DNA of 64,000 nucleotides from Streptomyces physcomitrii (GTDB taxonomy: Bacteria; Actinomycetota; Actinomycetes; Streptomycetales; Streptomycetaceae): positions 211,337 through 275,336 of the forward strand of contig NZ_JAAWWP010000011.1 of NCBI RefSeq assembly GCF_012273655.1. The letters are read 5' to 3'. A model generated the notes under the pieces. It worked only from the letters and a program-made list of their open reading frames with translations. It was not told the origin of the DNA and ran no database searches. A program made the translations under genes and the position numbers. Of this stretch, positions 41,695 to 50,424 are shown piece after piece. The number at the start of each line of letters is the position of its first letter. The stretch's first letter is position 1.

Positions 41695-43263
41695 ATGAGC
41701 GGGCACGAGCACGAGCATGTACGGGTGGCGGTGATCGGTTCCGGTTTCGGCGGACTCGGCGCCGCCGTCCGGCTGCGCCGCGAGGGCATCACGGACTTCG
41801 TGATCCTGGAGCGGGCGAGCGGCGTCGGCGGCACCTGGCGGGACAACAGCTACCCGGGCTGCGCCTGCGACGTCCCCTCGCACCTGTACTCCTTCTCCTT
41901 CGCACCCAACCCGGACTGGCCGCGCACCTTCTCCGGCCAGCGGCACATCTGGGAGTACCTGGAGTACGTCGCCGACACCTTCCGGCTCCGCCCGCACCTG
42001 CGCTTCGACTCCGAGGTGAAGCTCGCCCGCTGGGACACCGAGAAGCTGTGGTGGGAGCTGGAGACCGCGAGCGGCACCCTCACCGCCGATGTGGTCGTCT
42101 CGGCGACCGGGCCGCTGTCCGACCCGAAGATCCCCGCCATCCCCGGCCTGGACTCCTTCCCCGGCAAGGTCTTCCACTCCGCCCGGTGGGACCACGACTA
42201 CGACCTGCGCGGCAAGCGGGTCGCCATGATCGGCACCGGTGCCTCGGCGATCCAGATCGTGCCCGCGATCCAGCGGGACGTCGCCCGGCTCACCCTCTTC
42301 CAGCGCACCCCGCCGTGGGTGATGCCCCGGGTGGACCGGAAGATCACCGCGCCCGAGCGCTGGCTGCACCGGCAGCTCCCGGCCAGCACCAAGCTGCGCC
42401 GCGGCATCCTCTGGGGCATCCGCGAGCTCCAGGTGCAGGCCTTCACCAAGCACCCCGGGGAACTGGGCCTGGTGGAGAGCCTCGCCAAGGCCAATATCGC
42501 CCGCGCCGTGCGCGACCCCGAGCTGCGCCGCAAGCTCACCCCGGACTACCGCATCGGCTGCAAGCGCATCCTGCTGTCGAACAGCTACTACCCGGCGCTC
42601 GCGCGCCCCAATGTCGATGTCGTGGCCTCCGGGCTCACCGAGGTCCGCGGCTCCACCGTGATCGCCGCCGACGGTACCGAGACCGAGGTCGACGCGATCG
42701 TCTTCGGCACCGGCTTCCACGTCACGGACATGCCGATCGCGGAGCGTGTGGTGGGCGCCGAGGGCCGCACCCTCGCCGAGAGCTGGGCCGAGAACGGCAT
42801 GGCGGCGCTGCGCGGCGCGACCGCCGGCGGCTTCCCGAACCTGATGACGGTCATCGGCCCGAACACCGGCCTCGGCAACTCCTCGATGATCCTCATGATC
42901 GAGTCCCAGCTGAACTACCTCGCCGACTACCTCCGCCAGCTGAACGTCCTCGGCGGCCGCGCCGCCCTCGACCCGCGCCCCGAAGCCGTCGGGCGCTGGA
43001 ACGACTTCGTCCAGCAGCGCATGGAGCGCACCGTCTGGAACACCGGCGGCTGCAACAGCTGGTACCTCGACGCCTCCGGCCGCAACACCACCGTCTGGCC
43101 GGGCACCACCGCCGAGTTCCGCCGCGCCACGCGCTATGCCGACCTCGCCGAGTACGACATCCTGCGGCCGCCCGTGAAACAGGGGACGGACGCGACCACC
43201 ACCACCCAGGGCACCGCCAAGGCCGAGCGCGGCCGGGCCCGGAAGCAGGAGAGTGCCGCATGA
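41695..43263 (+). CDS. Flavin-containing monooxygenase, Baeyer-Villiger type
   Basis: A 522-aa FAD/NADPH enzyme. The FAD-binding GSGFGGLGAAVRLRREG and the VGGTWRDNSYPGCACDVPSH block are typical of type I BVMOs. FPGKVFHSARW is the BVMO fingerprint (F-x-G-x-x-x-H-x-x-x-W), and MIGTGASAIQIVPAI is the NADPH-binding motif. It starts at ATG 41695 with GAGGAGGAG upstream. With the two downstream genes it forms a coupled operon in the same order as the mymA (FMO)-lipR-SDR genes of Mycobacterium tuberculosis, which act in acid tolerance and mycolate-related lipid changes. Here the substrate (ketone, aldehyde or lipid) is unknown. Confidence 0.88.
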   Translation: MSGHEHEHVRVAVIGSGFGGLGAAVRLRREGITDFVILERASGVGGTWRDNSYPGCACDVPSHLYSFSFAPNPDWPRTFSGQRHIWEYLEYVADTFRLRPHLRFDSEVKLARWDTEKLWWELETASGTLTADVVVSATGPLSDPKIPAIPGLDSFPGKVFHSARWDHDYDLRGKRVAMIGTGASAIQIVPAIQRDVARLTLFQRTPPWVMPRVDRKITAPERWLHRQLPASTKLRRGILWGIRELQVQAFTKHPGELGLVESLAKANIARAVRDPELRRKLTPDYRIGCKRILLSNSYYPALARPNVDVVASGLTEVRGSTVIAADGTETEVDAIVFGTGFHVTDMPIAERVVGAEGRTLAESWAENGMAALRGATAGGFPNLMTVIGPNTGLGNSSMILMIESQLNYLADYLRQLNVLGGRAALDPRPEAVGRWNDFVQQRMERTVWNTGGCNSWYLDASGRNTTVWPGTTAEFRRATRYADLAEYDILRPPVKQGTDATTTTQGTAKAERGRARKQESAA

Positions 43264-44183
43264 GCCGCGCCCCGCACGTGACCTCGGGCCCCTTCGCCCC
43301 GCCGGAGCCGCGGCGGCGGGTGACCGCGACCTCCGCGGACGGCGCCGTCATCCACGCCGAGGTGCACGGCCCCGACCGGGCGCCCGCGGTCGTCCTCGTC
43401 CACGGCTGGACCTGCTCCACCGCCTTCTGGGCCGCCCAGATCCGCGACCTCGCGGCCGACCACCGGGTCATCGCCTACGACCAGCGCGGCCACGGCCGCA
43501 CCCCGCAGGTCCCCGGCGGCTACCGCACCGAACTCCTCGCCGACGACCTCGAAGCGGTGCTCCGCGCCACCCTCGCCCCCGGTGAGCAGGCCGTCCTCGC
43601 CGGGCACTCCATGGGCGGCATGACGATCATGGCGGCCGCCCGGCGCCCCGCGCTCCGCGAGCACGCCGCCGCGGCACTGCTCGCCAGCACCGGCTGCTCC
43701 CAGCTGGCCCAGCGCTCCACGGTGCTGCCGCTGCGGGAGGGCAGGATCCGTACCCGCCTCACCCGGCAGATCCTCGCCGCCCGGCTGCCGCTCGGCCCGG
43801 TCACCCCGCTCGCCAGGGCCGCCCTGCGCTACGCCACCATGGGCCCCGGCACGGTCAGGGAGAAGGTGGAGGCCAGCGCCCGTATCGTGCACGCCTGCCC
43901 GACCCGGGCCCGGCACGACTGGGGACTGGTCCTCAGCACCCTCGAACTCACCGACCACGTGGCCGACCTGGCGGTGCCGACCGCCGTGGTCGCCGGCACC
44001 GCCGACCGCCTCACCCCGCCGGTGAACGCCCAGGGCCTGGTCGCCGTCCTGCCGAACTGCGTCGGGCTGCTGGAGCTGCCCGGCGTGGGCCATATGTCGC
44101 CCATCGAGGCGCCGGAGGCGGTCAACGACCGTATCCGCGAACTCACCACCGCATACCTGCCTGCCAAGGAGGCCGCCGCATGA
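43260..44183 (+). CDS. Alpha/beta-fold hydrolase
   Basis: A 307-aa serine hydrolase. The nucleophile Ser is in VLAGHSMGGMTIMA (G-H-S-M-G), the oxyanion region in LVHGWTCSTAFW, the acid in VAGTADRLTPP and the His in LPGVGHMSPIEAPE. It overlaps the monooxygenase stop and the SDR start by ATGA on both sides, so three activities are made together: oxygenation, ester or lactone cleavage, and alcohol/ketone redox. That trio fits stepwise breakdown of a ketone through an ester. Confidence 0.88.
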   Translation: MSRAPHVTSGPFAPPEPRRRVTATSADGAVIHAEVHGPDRAPAVVLVHGWTCSTAFWAAQIRDLAADHRVIAYDQRGHGRTPQVPGGYRTELLADDLEAVLRATLAPGEQAVLAGHSMGGMTIMAAARRPALREHAAAALLASTGCSQLAQRSTVLPLREGRIRTRLTRQILAARLPLGPVTPLARAALRYATMGPGTVREKVEASARIVHACPTRARHDWGLVLSTLELTDHVADLAVPTAVVAGTADRLTPPVNAQGLVAVLPNCVGLLELPGVGHMSPIEAPEAVNDRIRELTTAYLPAKEAAA

Positions 44184-45067
44184 GCCGCAAGAGTCTGGAC
44201 GGACAGGTCGCTGTCGTCACCGGAGCCGCCCGGGGTGTCGGCGAGCTGCTCGCCCGCAAGCTCTCCGCGCGAGGCGCGAAGATCGCGCTGGTCGGCCTGG
44301 AGGAGGACGAGCTGAAGCGGGTCGCCGCCCGGCTGCACACCGACAGCGACCACTGGTACGCCGATGTCACCGACCACGCCTCGATGGCCCGGGTCGCCGA
44401 GCAGGTCAAGGCCCGCTTCGGCCGCGTCGACATCGTGGTCGCCAACGCCGGGGTGGCCACCGGCGGCCCCTTCGTCGACTCCGACCCCGAGTCCTGGCGC
44501 CGGGTGATCGAGGTCAACCTCATCGGCTCCGCCGTCACCGGCCGCGCCTTCCTGCCCGCGCTCGTCGAGAGCCGCGGCTATCTGCTCCAGATCGCCTCGC
44601 TCGCCGCGATCACCCCCGCCCCGATGATGTCCGCGTACTGCGCCTCCAAGTCGGGGGTGGAGGCGTACGCGCACAGCCTGCGCGCCGAGGTCGCGCACAA
44701 GGGCGTCAAGGTCGGCGTCGGCTACCTCTCCTGGACCGACACCGACATGGTGCGCGGCGCCGACCGCGACGACGTGATGCGCGAACTGCGCCAGCGGCTG
44801 CCCTGGCCGATGAACAAGACCTATCCGCTCGGCCCGGCCATCGACCGGATCGTCACCGGCGTCGAGCGCCGCGCCACCCATGTCTACGCCCAGTGGTGGC
44901 TGCGCGGCATGCAGTCGGTGCGCGGTTATCTGCCGGGCGTCATCGGCACCTTCGGCCCGCGCGAGGTGCGCAAGGTCGAGGGGCGCGCCGGCCAGATCTC
45001 CCGCGGCCTGGTCGGCGCGGGCGGCGAGGCCGACGAGCAGACGCGGTCGGCACGCGGCTCGGCTTGA
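44180..45067 (+). CDS. Short-chain dehydrogenase/reductase
   Basis: A 295-aa classical SDR. VAVVTGAARGVGELLARKL is the cofactor loop (T-G-x-x-x-G-x-G), VVANAGVATGG the N-A-G motif, LLQIASLAAIT supplies the Ser, and SAYCASKSGVEAYAHSLRAE holds Tyr-x-x-x-Lys. A 60-residue C-terminal extension (WWLRGMQSVRGYLPG) may contact membrane or partner. It ends the operon; the following 270 bp carry repeats. Confidence 0.9.
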   Translation: MSRKSLDGQVAVVTGAARGVGELLARKLSARGAKIALVGLEEDELKRVAARLHTDSDHWYADVTDHASMARVAEQVKARFGRVDIVVANAGVATGGPFVDSDPESWRRVIEVNLIGSAVTGRAFLPALVESRGYLLQIASLAAITPAPMMSAYCASKSGVEAYAHSLRAEVAHKGVKVGVGYLSWTDTDMVRGADRDDVMRELRQRLPWPMNKTYPLGPAIDRIVTGVERRATHVYAQWWLRGMQSVRGYLPGVIGTFGPREVRKVEGRAGQISRGLVGAGGEADEQTRSARGSA

Positions 45068-45090
45068 GGGCTGGGGCTTGAAGCCCACGA

Positions 45091-45159
45091 GGTGAGGGCT
45101 GAGGGCTGAGGTCTGAGACCTGGAGTCCGCGGGGTGAGGGCTGAGGGCTGAGGTCTGAG
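45091..45159. repeat. 27-bp direct repeat after the SDR gene
   Basis: GGTGAGGGCTGAGGGCTGAG then GTCTGAG occurs at 45091-45117 and again at 45133-45159, a 42-bp period, each followed by a GGAGTCCG block. Internally it is built from GAGGGCT units. It could be a decayed tandem repeat; not CRISPR-like. Confidence 0.7.
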
Positions 45160-45336
45160 CCGGAGTCCGGGGGCGGGGAGCCGCGCGCGCTGTGGGGGCG
45201 GGCGCGGCTCCTGCCTCGCTCCCGGGGCGCCCGCGCCCTCGCCTCACCAGGGCGAATTGATCGAAATGCACGAGATGTCCGCCCGTGGCAGTCTGGTCGA
45301 GGCCCGACCGCCCAAGACCCCACGGGAGGGGACTCG

Positions 45337-45534
45337 ATGAGCCTCAGGGACCAGTTCAGGATCAAGGCCGACCAGCTGGCCGCCCGCGCCGAGGAACAGC
45401 CGCGCGACACCAAGGACCAGCCCGGCACCCGCGCCACCCCGCGCCCCGACCCCCGCCCCGGCACCCGCCGCGAGGACCGGCACGAACGCACCCCGCTGCG
45501 CGCCGAGCGCCCCGACGAGCTGTACGAGGCCTGA
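45337..45534 (+). CDS. Small hypothetical protein
   Basis: A 65-aa protein, MSLRDQFRIKADQLAARAEE then a Pro/Arg/Asp-rich tail ending LRAERPDELYEA. GGGAGGGG lies about 6 bases before the ATG, which favours a real gene. It has no recognised domain; it is very hydrophilic and likely disordered after the first helix. It is closed by a strong hairpin at 45613. Antisense to nothing known; function unknown. Confidence 0.5.
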   Translation: MSLRDQFRIKADQLAARAEEQPRDTKDQPGTRATPRPDPRPGTRREDRHERTPLRAERPDELYEA

Positions 45535-45612
45535 GCGACGAGCTGCGAAAGCGCCTGAAGGGCCTGAGCGGGGCATCCGCCAAGGTCCCGCGCCCGCGCC
45601 TTCTCCACCGCG

Positions 45613-45647
45613 CCCCCTCCCGTACGTGACATCCGTACGGGAGGGGG
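45613..45647. terminator. Hairpin between the small gene and tricorn homologue
   Basis: CCCCCTCCCGTACG and CGTACGGGAGGGGG form a perfect 14-bp stem with the 7-base loop TGACATC, between convergent genes. Confidence 0.8.
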
Positions 45648-45731
45648 TGCGGCTGTCTGCCCTCGGCTCCCCTTCCGCCCCTCTTCCTTTCCGGCCCTCT
45701 TGCGACCCCGGCCCTCTTGCGACCCCCGGTC

Positions 45732-48700
45732 CTACGCCTTCTCCTCCTGCCCGGGGTCCTCGCCGTCGCTGCCCCGGTCCGAGGTGCCCGGCCGGGGTGG
45801 CAGCGGCGGGCGGCGGCGGTCCGGGACGGCGCTGTAGTCGGGCGGGGAGGCGGCGGGCTCCTTGGCGAGCAGGTCGAGGGCGACCCAGACCGCGTCGTCG
45901 AGCTGGGCGTGGCGGCCCTCGGCCCAGTCGAGCGGGGTGCGCAGCGCGTCGATGTCGGGCTCGACCCCGTGGTTCTCGATGGACCAGCCGTAGGCGTCGA
46001 ACCAGGCCGCGTTCATCGGCACCGTGATCACGCTGCCGTCGCCGAGCCGGTGCCGCCCGGTCATGCCGACCACCCCGCCCCAGGTGCGGCTGCCCACCAC
46101 GGGGCCGAGCCCGAGCAGCTTGAAGGCCGCGGTGATCATGTCGCCGTCGGAGGAGGTGGCCTCGTCGGCGAGGGCGACCACCGGGCCGCGCGGGGCGTTG
46201 GAGGCGTACGAGACGGGCTGGGCGTCGCGGGTGAGGTCCCAGCCGAGGATGGTGCGGGTCAGCTTCTCCACCACGAGTTCGCTGATGTGGCCGCCCGCGT
46301 TGCCGCGCACGTCCACGATCAGGGCGGGGCGGGAGACCTCCATCCGCAGATCGCGGTTGAACTGGGCCCAGCCGGAGCCGCCCATGTCGGGGATGTGCAG
46401 GTAGCCGCACTTGCCGCCGCTCAACTGCCGTACCACGGCCCGGCGTTTGGCCACCCAGTCCTGGTAGCGCAGCGGGCGCTCGTCCACCAGCGGGACCACC
46501 GCGACCCGGCGGGTGCGGCCGCCGCCCTCGGCCGGGCGGAAGGTCAGCTCGACGGTGGTGCCGCCCGCCGCGGCGAGCAGCGGGAAGGGGCCCGCGTCCG
46601 GGTCGACCGGGCGGCCGTCGACATGGGTGAGCGCCGCGCCCTCGCGGATCCCGGTGCCGGCCAGCGGGGAGCGCGCCTTGGAGTCCGAGGAGTCGCCCGG
46701 CAGGATCCGGCTGACGTACCACTCGCCGTCCCGGGGGACCAGGTTGGCGCCGAGCAGGCCGATGGCGCGCTGGTAGTGCGGGGGCCCCTCGTTGCGCCGG
46801 GCGGGGGCGACGTACGCGTGCGAGGTGCCCAGCTCGCCGAGGACCTCGCGCAGCAGATCGGCGAACTCGTCCGGGGAGGCGACCCGTTCGACCAGCGGAC
46901 GGTACTGGTCGAGCACCGCGGGCCAGTCGATGCCGCACATCTCCGGTTCCCAGAAGAACTCCCGGATGATGCGGCCCGCCTCGTCGAAGGACTGCCGCCA
47001 CTCGGCGGGCGGGTCGACCTCGTGCAGGATGCGGCGCAGGTCGATCCAGACGGTGGCGTCGAGGTCGCCGGGGTCGCCCGCGGGCACCGAGCGCAGTTCG
47101 CCCTCGTCGACCAGGACGAGCCGCCCGCCGTTCCCGCTGACCGCGAACCAGTCGAGGTGGCCCAGGAGTTCGGTCTTGCGCGCGCGGCCGAGGTCGAACT
47201 GCTCCAGGGTGGGCCGCCCCGAGGTGTCCGTCGGATTGACGAAGGTCTCGCCGAGCGCCCCGGAGATCGGCCAGCGCAGCCAGACCAGGCCGCCGCCCGC
47301 GACCGCGCTCAGCGCGGAGTACTTGGAGGCGGCGACCGGGAAGGGCACCACCCGGTTCTCCAGGCCCTCGATCTCCACGTGCACGGTGCCGTCCCCGGCC
47401 GCCGCCCCGCTCGGGTCGAGGCCGCCGGGCACCGGGCGGCCGTCCGGGGAGAGCGCGAAGGGGGACAGGGTCGCCGAGGAGAGCGGGACGAGATAGGGGC
47501 GGCAGCCGAGCGGGAAGGAGAGGTCGCCGGTGTGCACGTCGTAGACCGGGTCGAAGCCGCGCCAGGAGAGGAAGGCGAGAAAGCGGCCGTCGCGGGTGAA
47601 GACCGGATTCTCGTCCTCGAAGCGGCCGTTGGTGACGTCGACGATGGTCCGGTCCTTGATCCGCGCCATCTTGATCTGCCGCAGCGAGCGCCCGATCCCC
47701 GGGTGCGACCAGGTCAGCCAGGCCCCGTCCGGGGAGAAGGCGAGATCGCGTACGGGGCCGTTGACGGACTGGATCAGCTCGGTGACGGGGCCGGGATCGG
47801 GGGTCCTGGGATCGCCGGTCCTGGGGACGCTGGTCCTGGGGTCGCCTGTCCTGGGATCAGCGGTCCCGGGATCGCCGGTCCCGGGATCGCCGGTCCCGGG
47901 ATCGCCGGTCCCGGAATCGGTGGCCCTGGGATCAGTGGTCCGAGGGCCAGTGGTCCCGGGCTCCTCGCCCTCCGGCTCCTCCGCCCTTGCCGCGTCCTCT
48001 GCCCCTGCCGCGTCCCCCGCCCCCGCTTCCTCTCCCGCCCCCGCTTCCTCCTCCGCCTCCCACTCCTCGATCTGGTCGATCTCCTCGATCCCCGCGGCCA
48101 GTTCCTCCCCCTGCTCCTCCGCCGAGGTCGCGACGAGGAGCAGGCGGCCGTCGTTGGTGGCGACGGCGAGGCGTTCGCCGGTCGGGTCGGAGACCATCTC
48201 CAGGACCCGGCCGAGCTGCCCGGCGGCCACCCGGCGCGGGGGCCACTCACCGGTGGCGCGCGGCAGGAAGGCGATCTCGATGGCCTCCTCGCCCTCCGCG
48301 TCCGTCACATAGGCGATCTGCCCGCCGTCGCCGAGCATCTCCGGGAGCCGGACCCGTACCCCCGGGGTGTCGGAGATGGTGCGGGCCGGGCCGTCGCGGT
48401 GGGTGAGCCAGTACAGGCTGCCGCGTACGGTGACGGCGCTCGCGCGGCCGGTGGCGTCCACCGCGAGGCCGTCGACGTTCTGGGCGGCGGGCACCTGGTA
48501 GCTGCGGCGGCCCGCCCGGGGGCCGCCGAGGCGGATGTCCAGGCGGCGGGCGCGGGAGTCGGCGGTCAGCTCGTCCACCAGCCAGATCTCGCCCGCGCAC
48601 TGGTAGACGACGCGGTGGCCGTCCGAGGAGGCGTTGCGGGCGTAGAAGGCGTCGTGGTCGGTGTGGCGGCGCAGGTCGCCGCCGTCGGGCAGGACCGAGT

Positions 48701-49439
48701 AGAGGTTGCCGACGCCCTCGTGGTCGGAGAGGAAGGCGATCCGCCCGCCGACGAACATCGGTGACTCCAGATGCCCGTCGAGCGAGGGGAGCAGCCGCCG
48801 GCCGTGCAGCCACAGGCGGCCCGTCGCCCCGCCCCGGTAGCGCTTCCAGGCGGCGGGCTCGTGCGGCGGCTTGCCGGTGAGCAGGAGGGTCTTCTCCTCG
48901 CCCCCGTGCTCGCAGATCGCGATGTCGGAGACCGGGCCCCAGGGCAGCTTGCCGCCCGCGGAGCCGTCGGTGGGCACCTTGTGGGCCCAGGCGAAGTACG
49001 AGAAGGGCTGGCCGTGCGAGGCGACGGCGAGGATCTCGCCCTGCGGGCTCCAGCCGCAGACCCGGGTGTCCACGCTGCCCCAGTAGGTGAGCCTGCGGGC
49101 GGGACCGCCGCCGACCGGCGCGAGGTGGATCTCCGGGTCGAGGCTGCGCCAGGTGGTGAAGGCGATCTGGCTGCCGTCGGGCGAGAAGCGCGGGTGGCTG
49201 ACCTTGGTCCGGTCGACGGTCAGCCGCCAGGCCCGGCCTCCGGGCGCGCCCTCGGCGGTCAGCGGGGCGAGCCAGAGATCGTCCTCGGCGGCGAAGCAGA
49301 GCAACTCGCCGCTGAGGTGCGGGAAGCGCAGATACCCGGGGGCGTCCCCGTCCGCGCGGCCGTCCTCGCGGCGCCGCCGGGCGGACGGCTCGGCGAGCTG
49401 CTCGGCCGTCTCCTCGGTGGACTCACTCACCCCACCCAT
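45732..49439 (-). CDS. Tricorn protease homologue (S41 family peptidase)
   Basis: A ~1235-aa cytoplasmic peptidase that trims peptides, probably downstream of the proteasome. The N-terminal half is beta-propeller repeats (FSPDGSQIAFTTWR, FAFSPDGAW-like units). Then come the C1/PDZ region (SHAYVAPARRNEGPP, ILPGDSS...LAGTGIREGAALTHVDGRPV) and the S41 catalytic core: GKCGYLHIPDMGGSGWAQFN, VDVRGNAGGHISELVVEKL, ADEATSSDGDMITAAF with the nucleophile Ser, and WGGVVGMTGRHRLGDGS. Between the propellers is a low-complexity linker (Glu/Ala-rich, then GTGDP pentapeptides) from the minisatellite at 47793-47957. The ATG at 49439 or GTG at 49430 are both possible starts. It is divergent from the TetR gene. 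Confidence 0.9.
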   Translation of the reverse strand: MGGVSESTEETAEQLAEPSARRRREDGRADGDAPGYLRFPHLSGELLCFAAEDDLWLAPLTAEGAPGGRAWRLTVDRTKVSHPRFSPDGSQIAFTTWRSLDPEIHLAPVGGGPARRLTYWGSVDTRVCGWSPQGEILAVASHGQPFSYFAWAHKVPTDGSAGGKLPWGPVSDIAICEHGGEEKTLLLTGKPPHEPAAWKRYRGGATGRLWLHGRRLLPSLDGHLESPMFVGGRIAFLSDHEGVGNLYSVLPDGGDLRRHTDHDAFYARNASSDGHRVVYQCAGEIWLVDELTADSRARRLDIRLGGPRAGRRSYQVPAAQNVDGLAVDATGRASAVTVRGSLYWLTHRDGPARTISDTPGVRVRLPEMLGDGGQIAYVTDAEGEEAIEIAFLPRATGEWPPRRVAAGQLGRVLEMVSDPTGERLAVATNDGRLLLVATSAEEQGEELAAGIEEIDQIEEWEAEEEAGAGEEAGAGDAAGAEDAARAEEPEGEEPGTTGPRTTDPRATDSGTGDPGTGDPGTGDPGTADPRTGDPRTSVPRTGDPRTPDPGPVTELIQSVNGPVRDLAFSPDGAWLTWSHPGIGRSLRQIKMARIKDRTIVDVTNGRFEDENPVFTRDGRFLAFLSWRGFDPVYDVHTGDLSFPLGCRPYLVPLSSATLSPFALSPDGRPVPGGLDPSGAAAGDGTVHVEIEGLENRVVPFPVAASKYSALSAVAGGGLVWLRWPISGALGETFVNPTDTSGRPTLEQFDLGRARKTELLGHLDWFAVSGNGGRLVLVDEGELRSVPAGDPGDLDATVWIDLRRILHEVDPPAEWRQSFDEAGRIIREFFWEPEMCGIDWPAVLDQYRPLVERVASPDEFADLLREVLGELGTSHAYVAPARRNEGPPHYQRAIGLLGANLVPRDGEWYVSRILPGDSSDSKARSPLAGTGIREGAALTHVDGRPVDPDAGPFPLLAAAGGTTVELTFRPAEGGGRTRRVAVVPLVDERPLRYQDWVAKRRAVVRQLSGGKCGYLHIPDMGGSGWAQFNRDLRMEVSRPALIVDVRGNAGGHISELVVEKLTRTILGWDLTRDAQPVSYASNAPRGPVVALADEATSSDGDMITAAFKLLGLGPVVGSRTWGGVVGMTGRHRLGDGSVITVPMNAAWFDAYGWSIENHGVEPDIDALRTPLDWAEGRHAQLDDAVWVALDLLAKEPAASPPDYSAVPDRRRPPLPPRPGTSDRGSDGEDPGQEEKA
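47793..47957. repeat. 15-bp minisatellite inside the tricorn homologue
   Basis: About 11 tandem copies of GGGATCGCCGGTCCC-like units encode a pentapeptide series (GTGDP, GTADP, RTGDP). The four central units are perfect and the outer ones are diverged. Because 15 is a multiple of three, copy changes only lengthen or shorten the linker between propeller halves. Confidence 0.85.
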
Positions 49440-49553
49440 GCTTTGCCCGGCGCCTGGGACCGGCAACTCGTGGGAGCGGGGGCCGGGCACGAGGGGCGAC
49501 CGGCCTTCGCGGGCGTTTCGGGCGGGGTGAGACACCTCACCTCGAATCCCCCT

Positions 49554-49571
49554 CGAAACTGTTCCGTTTCG
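49554..49571. promoter_or_regulatory. TetR-type operator, distal
   Basis: CGAAAC-N6-GTTTCG inverted repeat. It shares its arms with the palindrome 27 bp downstream and lies upstream of the TetR gene. Confidence 0.55.
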
Positions 49572-49597
49572 CTGGGGGGAGGACGTAGGCTCGGTGT

Positions 49598-49612
49598 ACG
49601 AAACCGTTTCGT
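49598..49612. promoter_or_regulatory. TetR-type operator, proximal
   Basis: ACGAAAC-C-GTTTCGT is a perfect 15-bp palindrome. A possible promoter, TTCCGT (49562-49567) and TAGGCT (49586-49591) spaced 18 bases, lies between and partly under the two sites. Autoregulation by the adjacent TetR protein is inferred. Confidence 0.7.
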
Positions 49613-49718
49613 TCAGAAGTGTGGATCAGAAGCGTCGAGAAGTTCCGCGAGGGCCGCCGGTCCGGCAGTACGTGCAGGACCGGCCCCGGGCGGACATCGG
49701 CAGGAGGGGGTGAGGACG

Positions 49719-50309
49719 GTGACGGCGGAGGCAGTATCGCGCCGCAGCCGGATCACGCCGGAGCGCGAGGCCGAGCTGTACGGCGCCGTGCTCGACCTGC
49801 TGCGCGAAGTCGGCTACGACGGCCTCACCATGGACGCCGTGGCGGCCCGCACCCGGTCCAGCAAGGCCACGCTCTACCGCCAGTGGGGGAGCAAGGCCGA
49901 GCTCGCCGTCCGGGCACTCCGCAGCCAGAAGCGGGTGAACCTGGAGGACGTGGACACCGGGAGCCTGCGGGGCGACTTCCACCGGATCGTGGAGAGCGAG
50001 GACGACTGCCGGATGGAGGAGGACTCCGCGCTGATGCGGGGACTCGCCATGGCCGTCCACGCCAACCCCGATCTGCACAAGGCCTTCCGCGAGCTGATGG
50101 TCGCCCCGGAGGTCACCGGCCTCGGCCGGGTGCTCCAGCGGGCCGTGGACCGGGGCGAGGTCGGTGCGGACAACCCCGCGCTGCCCTACGTGGTCCACAT
50201 GCTCATCGGTGCCTATGTCGCCAGGGACCTGGTCGACGGCCGGCCCCTGAACCAGTCCTTCCTCCGTGACTATGTCGACTCCGTGGTCCTCCCCGCCCTC
50301 GGCGTCTGA
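49719..50309 (+). CDS. TetR/AcrR family transcriptional regulator
   Basis: A 196-aa regulator. The DNA-binding domain is RITPEREAELYGAVLDLLRE then VGYDGLTMDAVAARTRSSKA and TLYRQWGSKAELAVRAL, a textbook TetR helix-turn-helix. The C-terminal part is the ligand-binding core. GTG 49719 is favoured because AGGAGG sits 11 bases before it, whereas GTG 49710 would be too close. It precedes the MMPL transporter by 115 bp on the same strand. The two CGAAAC/GTTTCG palindromes upstream are its probable operators, so it likely represses itself and the pump until a substrate binds. Confidence 0.9.
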   Translation: MTAEAVSRRSRITPEREAELYGAVLDLLREVGYDGLTMDAVAARTRSSKATLYRQWGSKAELAVRALRSQKRVNLEDVDTGSLRGDFHRIVESEDDCRMEEDSALMRGLAMAVHANPDLHKAFRELMVAPEVTGLGRVLQRAVDRGEVGADNPALPYVVHMLIGAYVARDLVDGRPLNQSFLRDYVDSVVLPALGV

Positions 50310-50424
50310 CCCCTCCTAGACCCCCGCGCGCTCCCCTCGCGCAACCGCCCGGCGTACTCCGCTCCTGTCGCCAGGTCACCCACCCCTGCCCTGTTGGACC
50401 TCAACTGACCGGGAGTTCACCTCC

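Noticed and set aside
45091..45159. CRISPR or integration repeat after the SDR gene
   Set aside because: Only two copies, built from GAGGGCT sub-repeats, with no cas or integrase genes.
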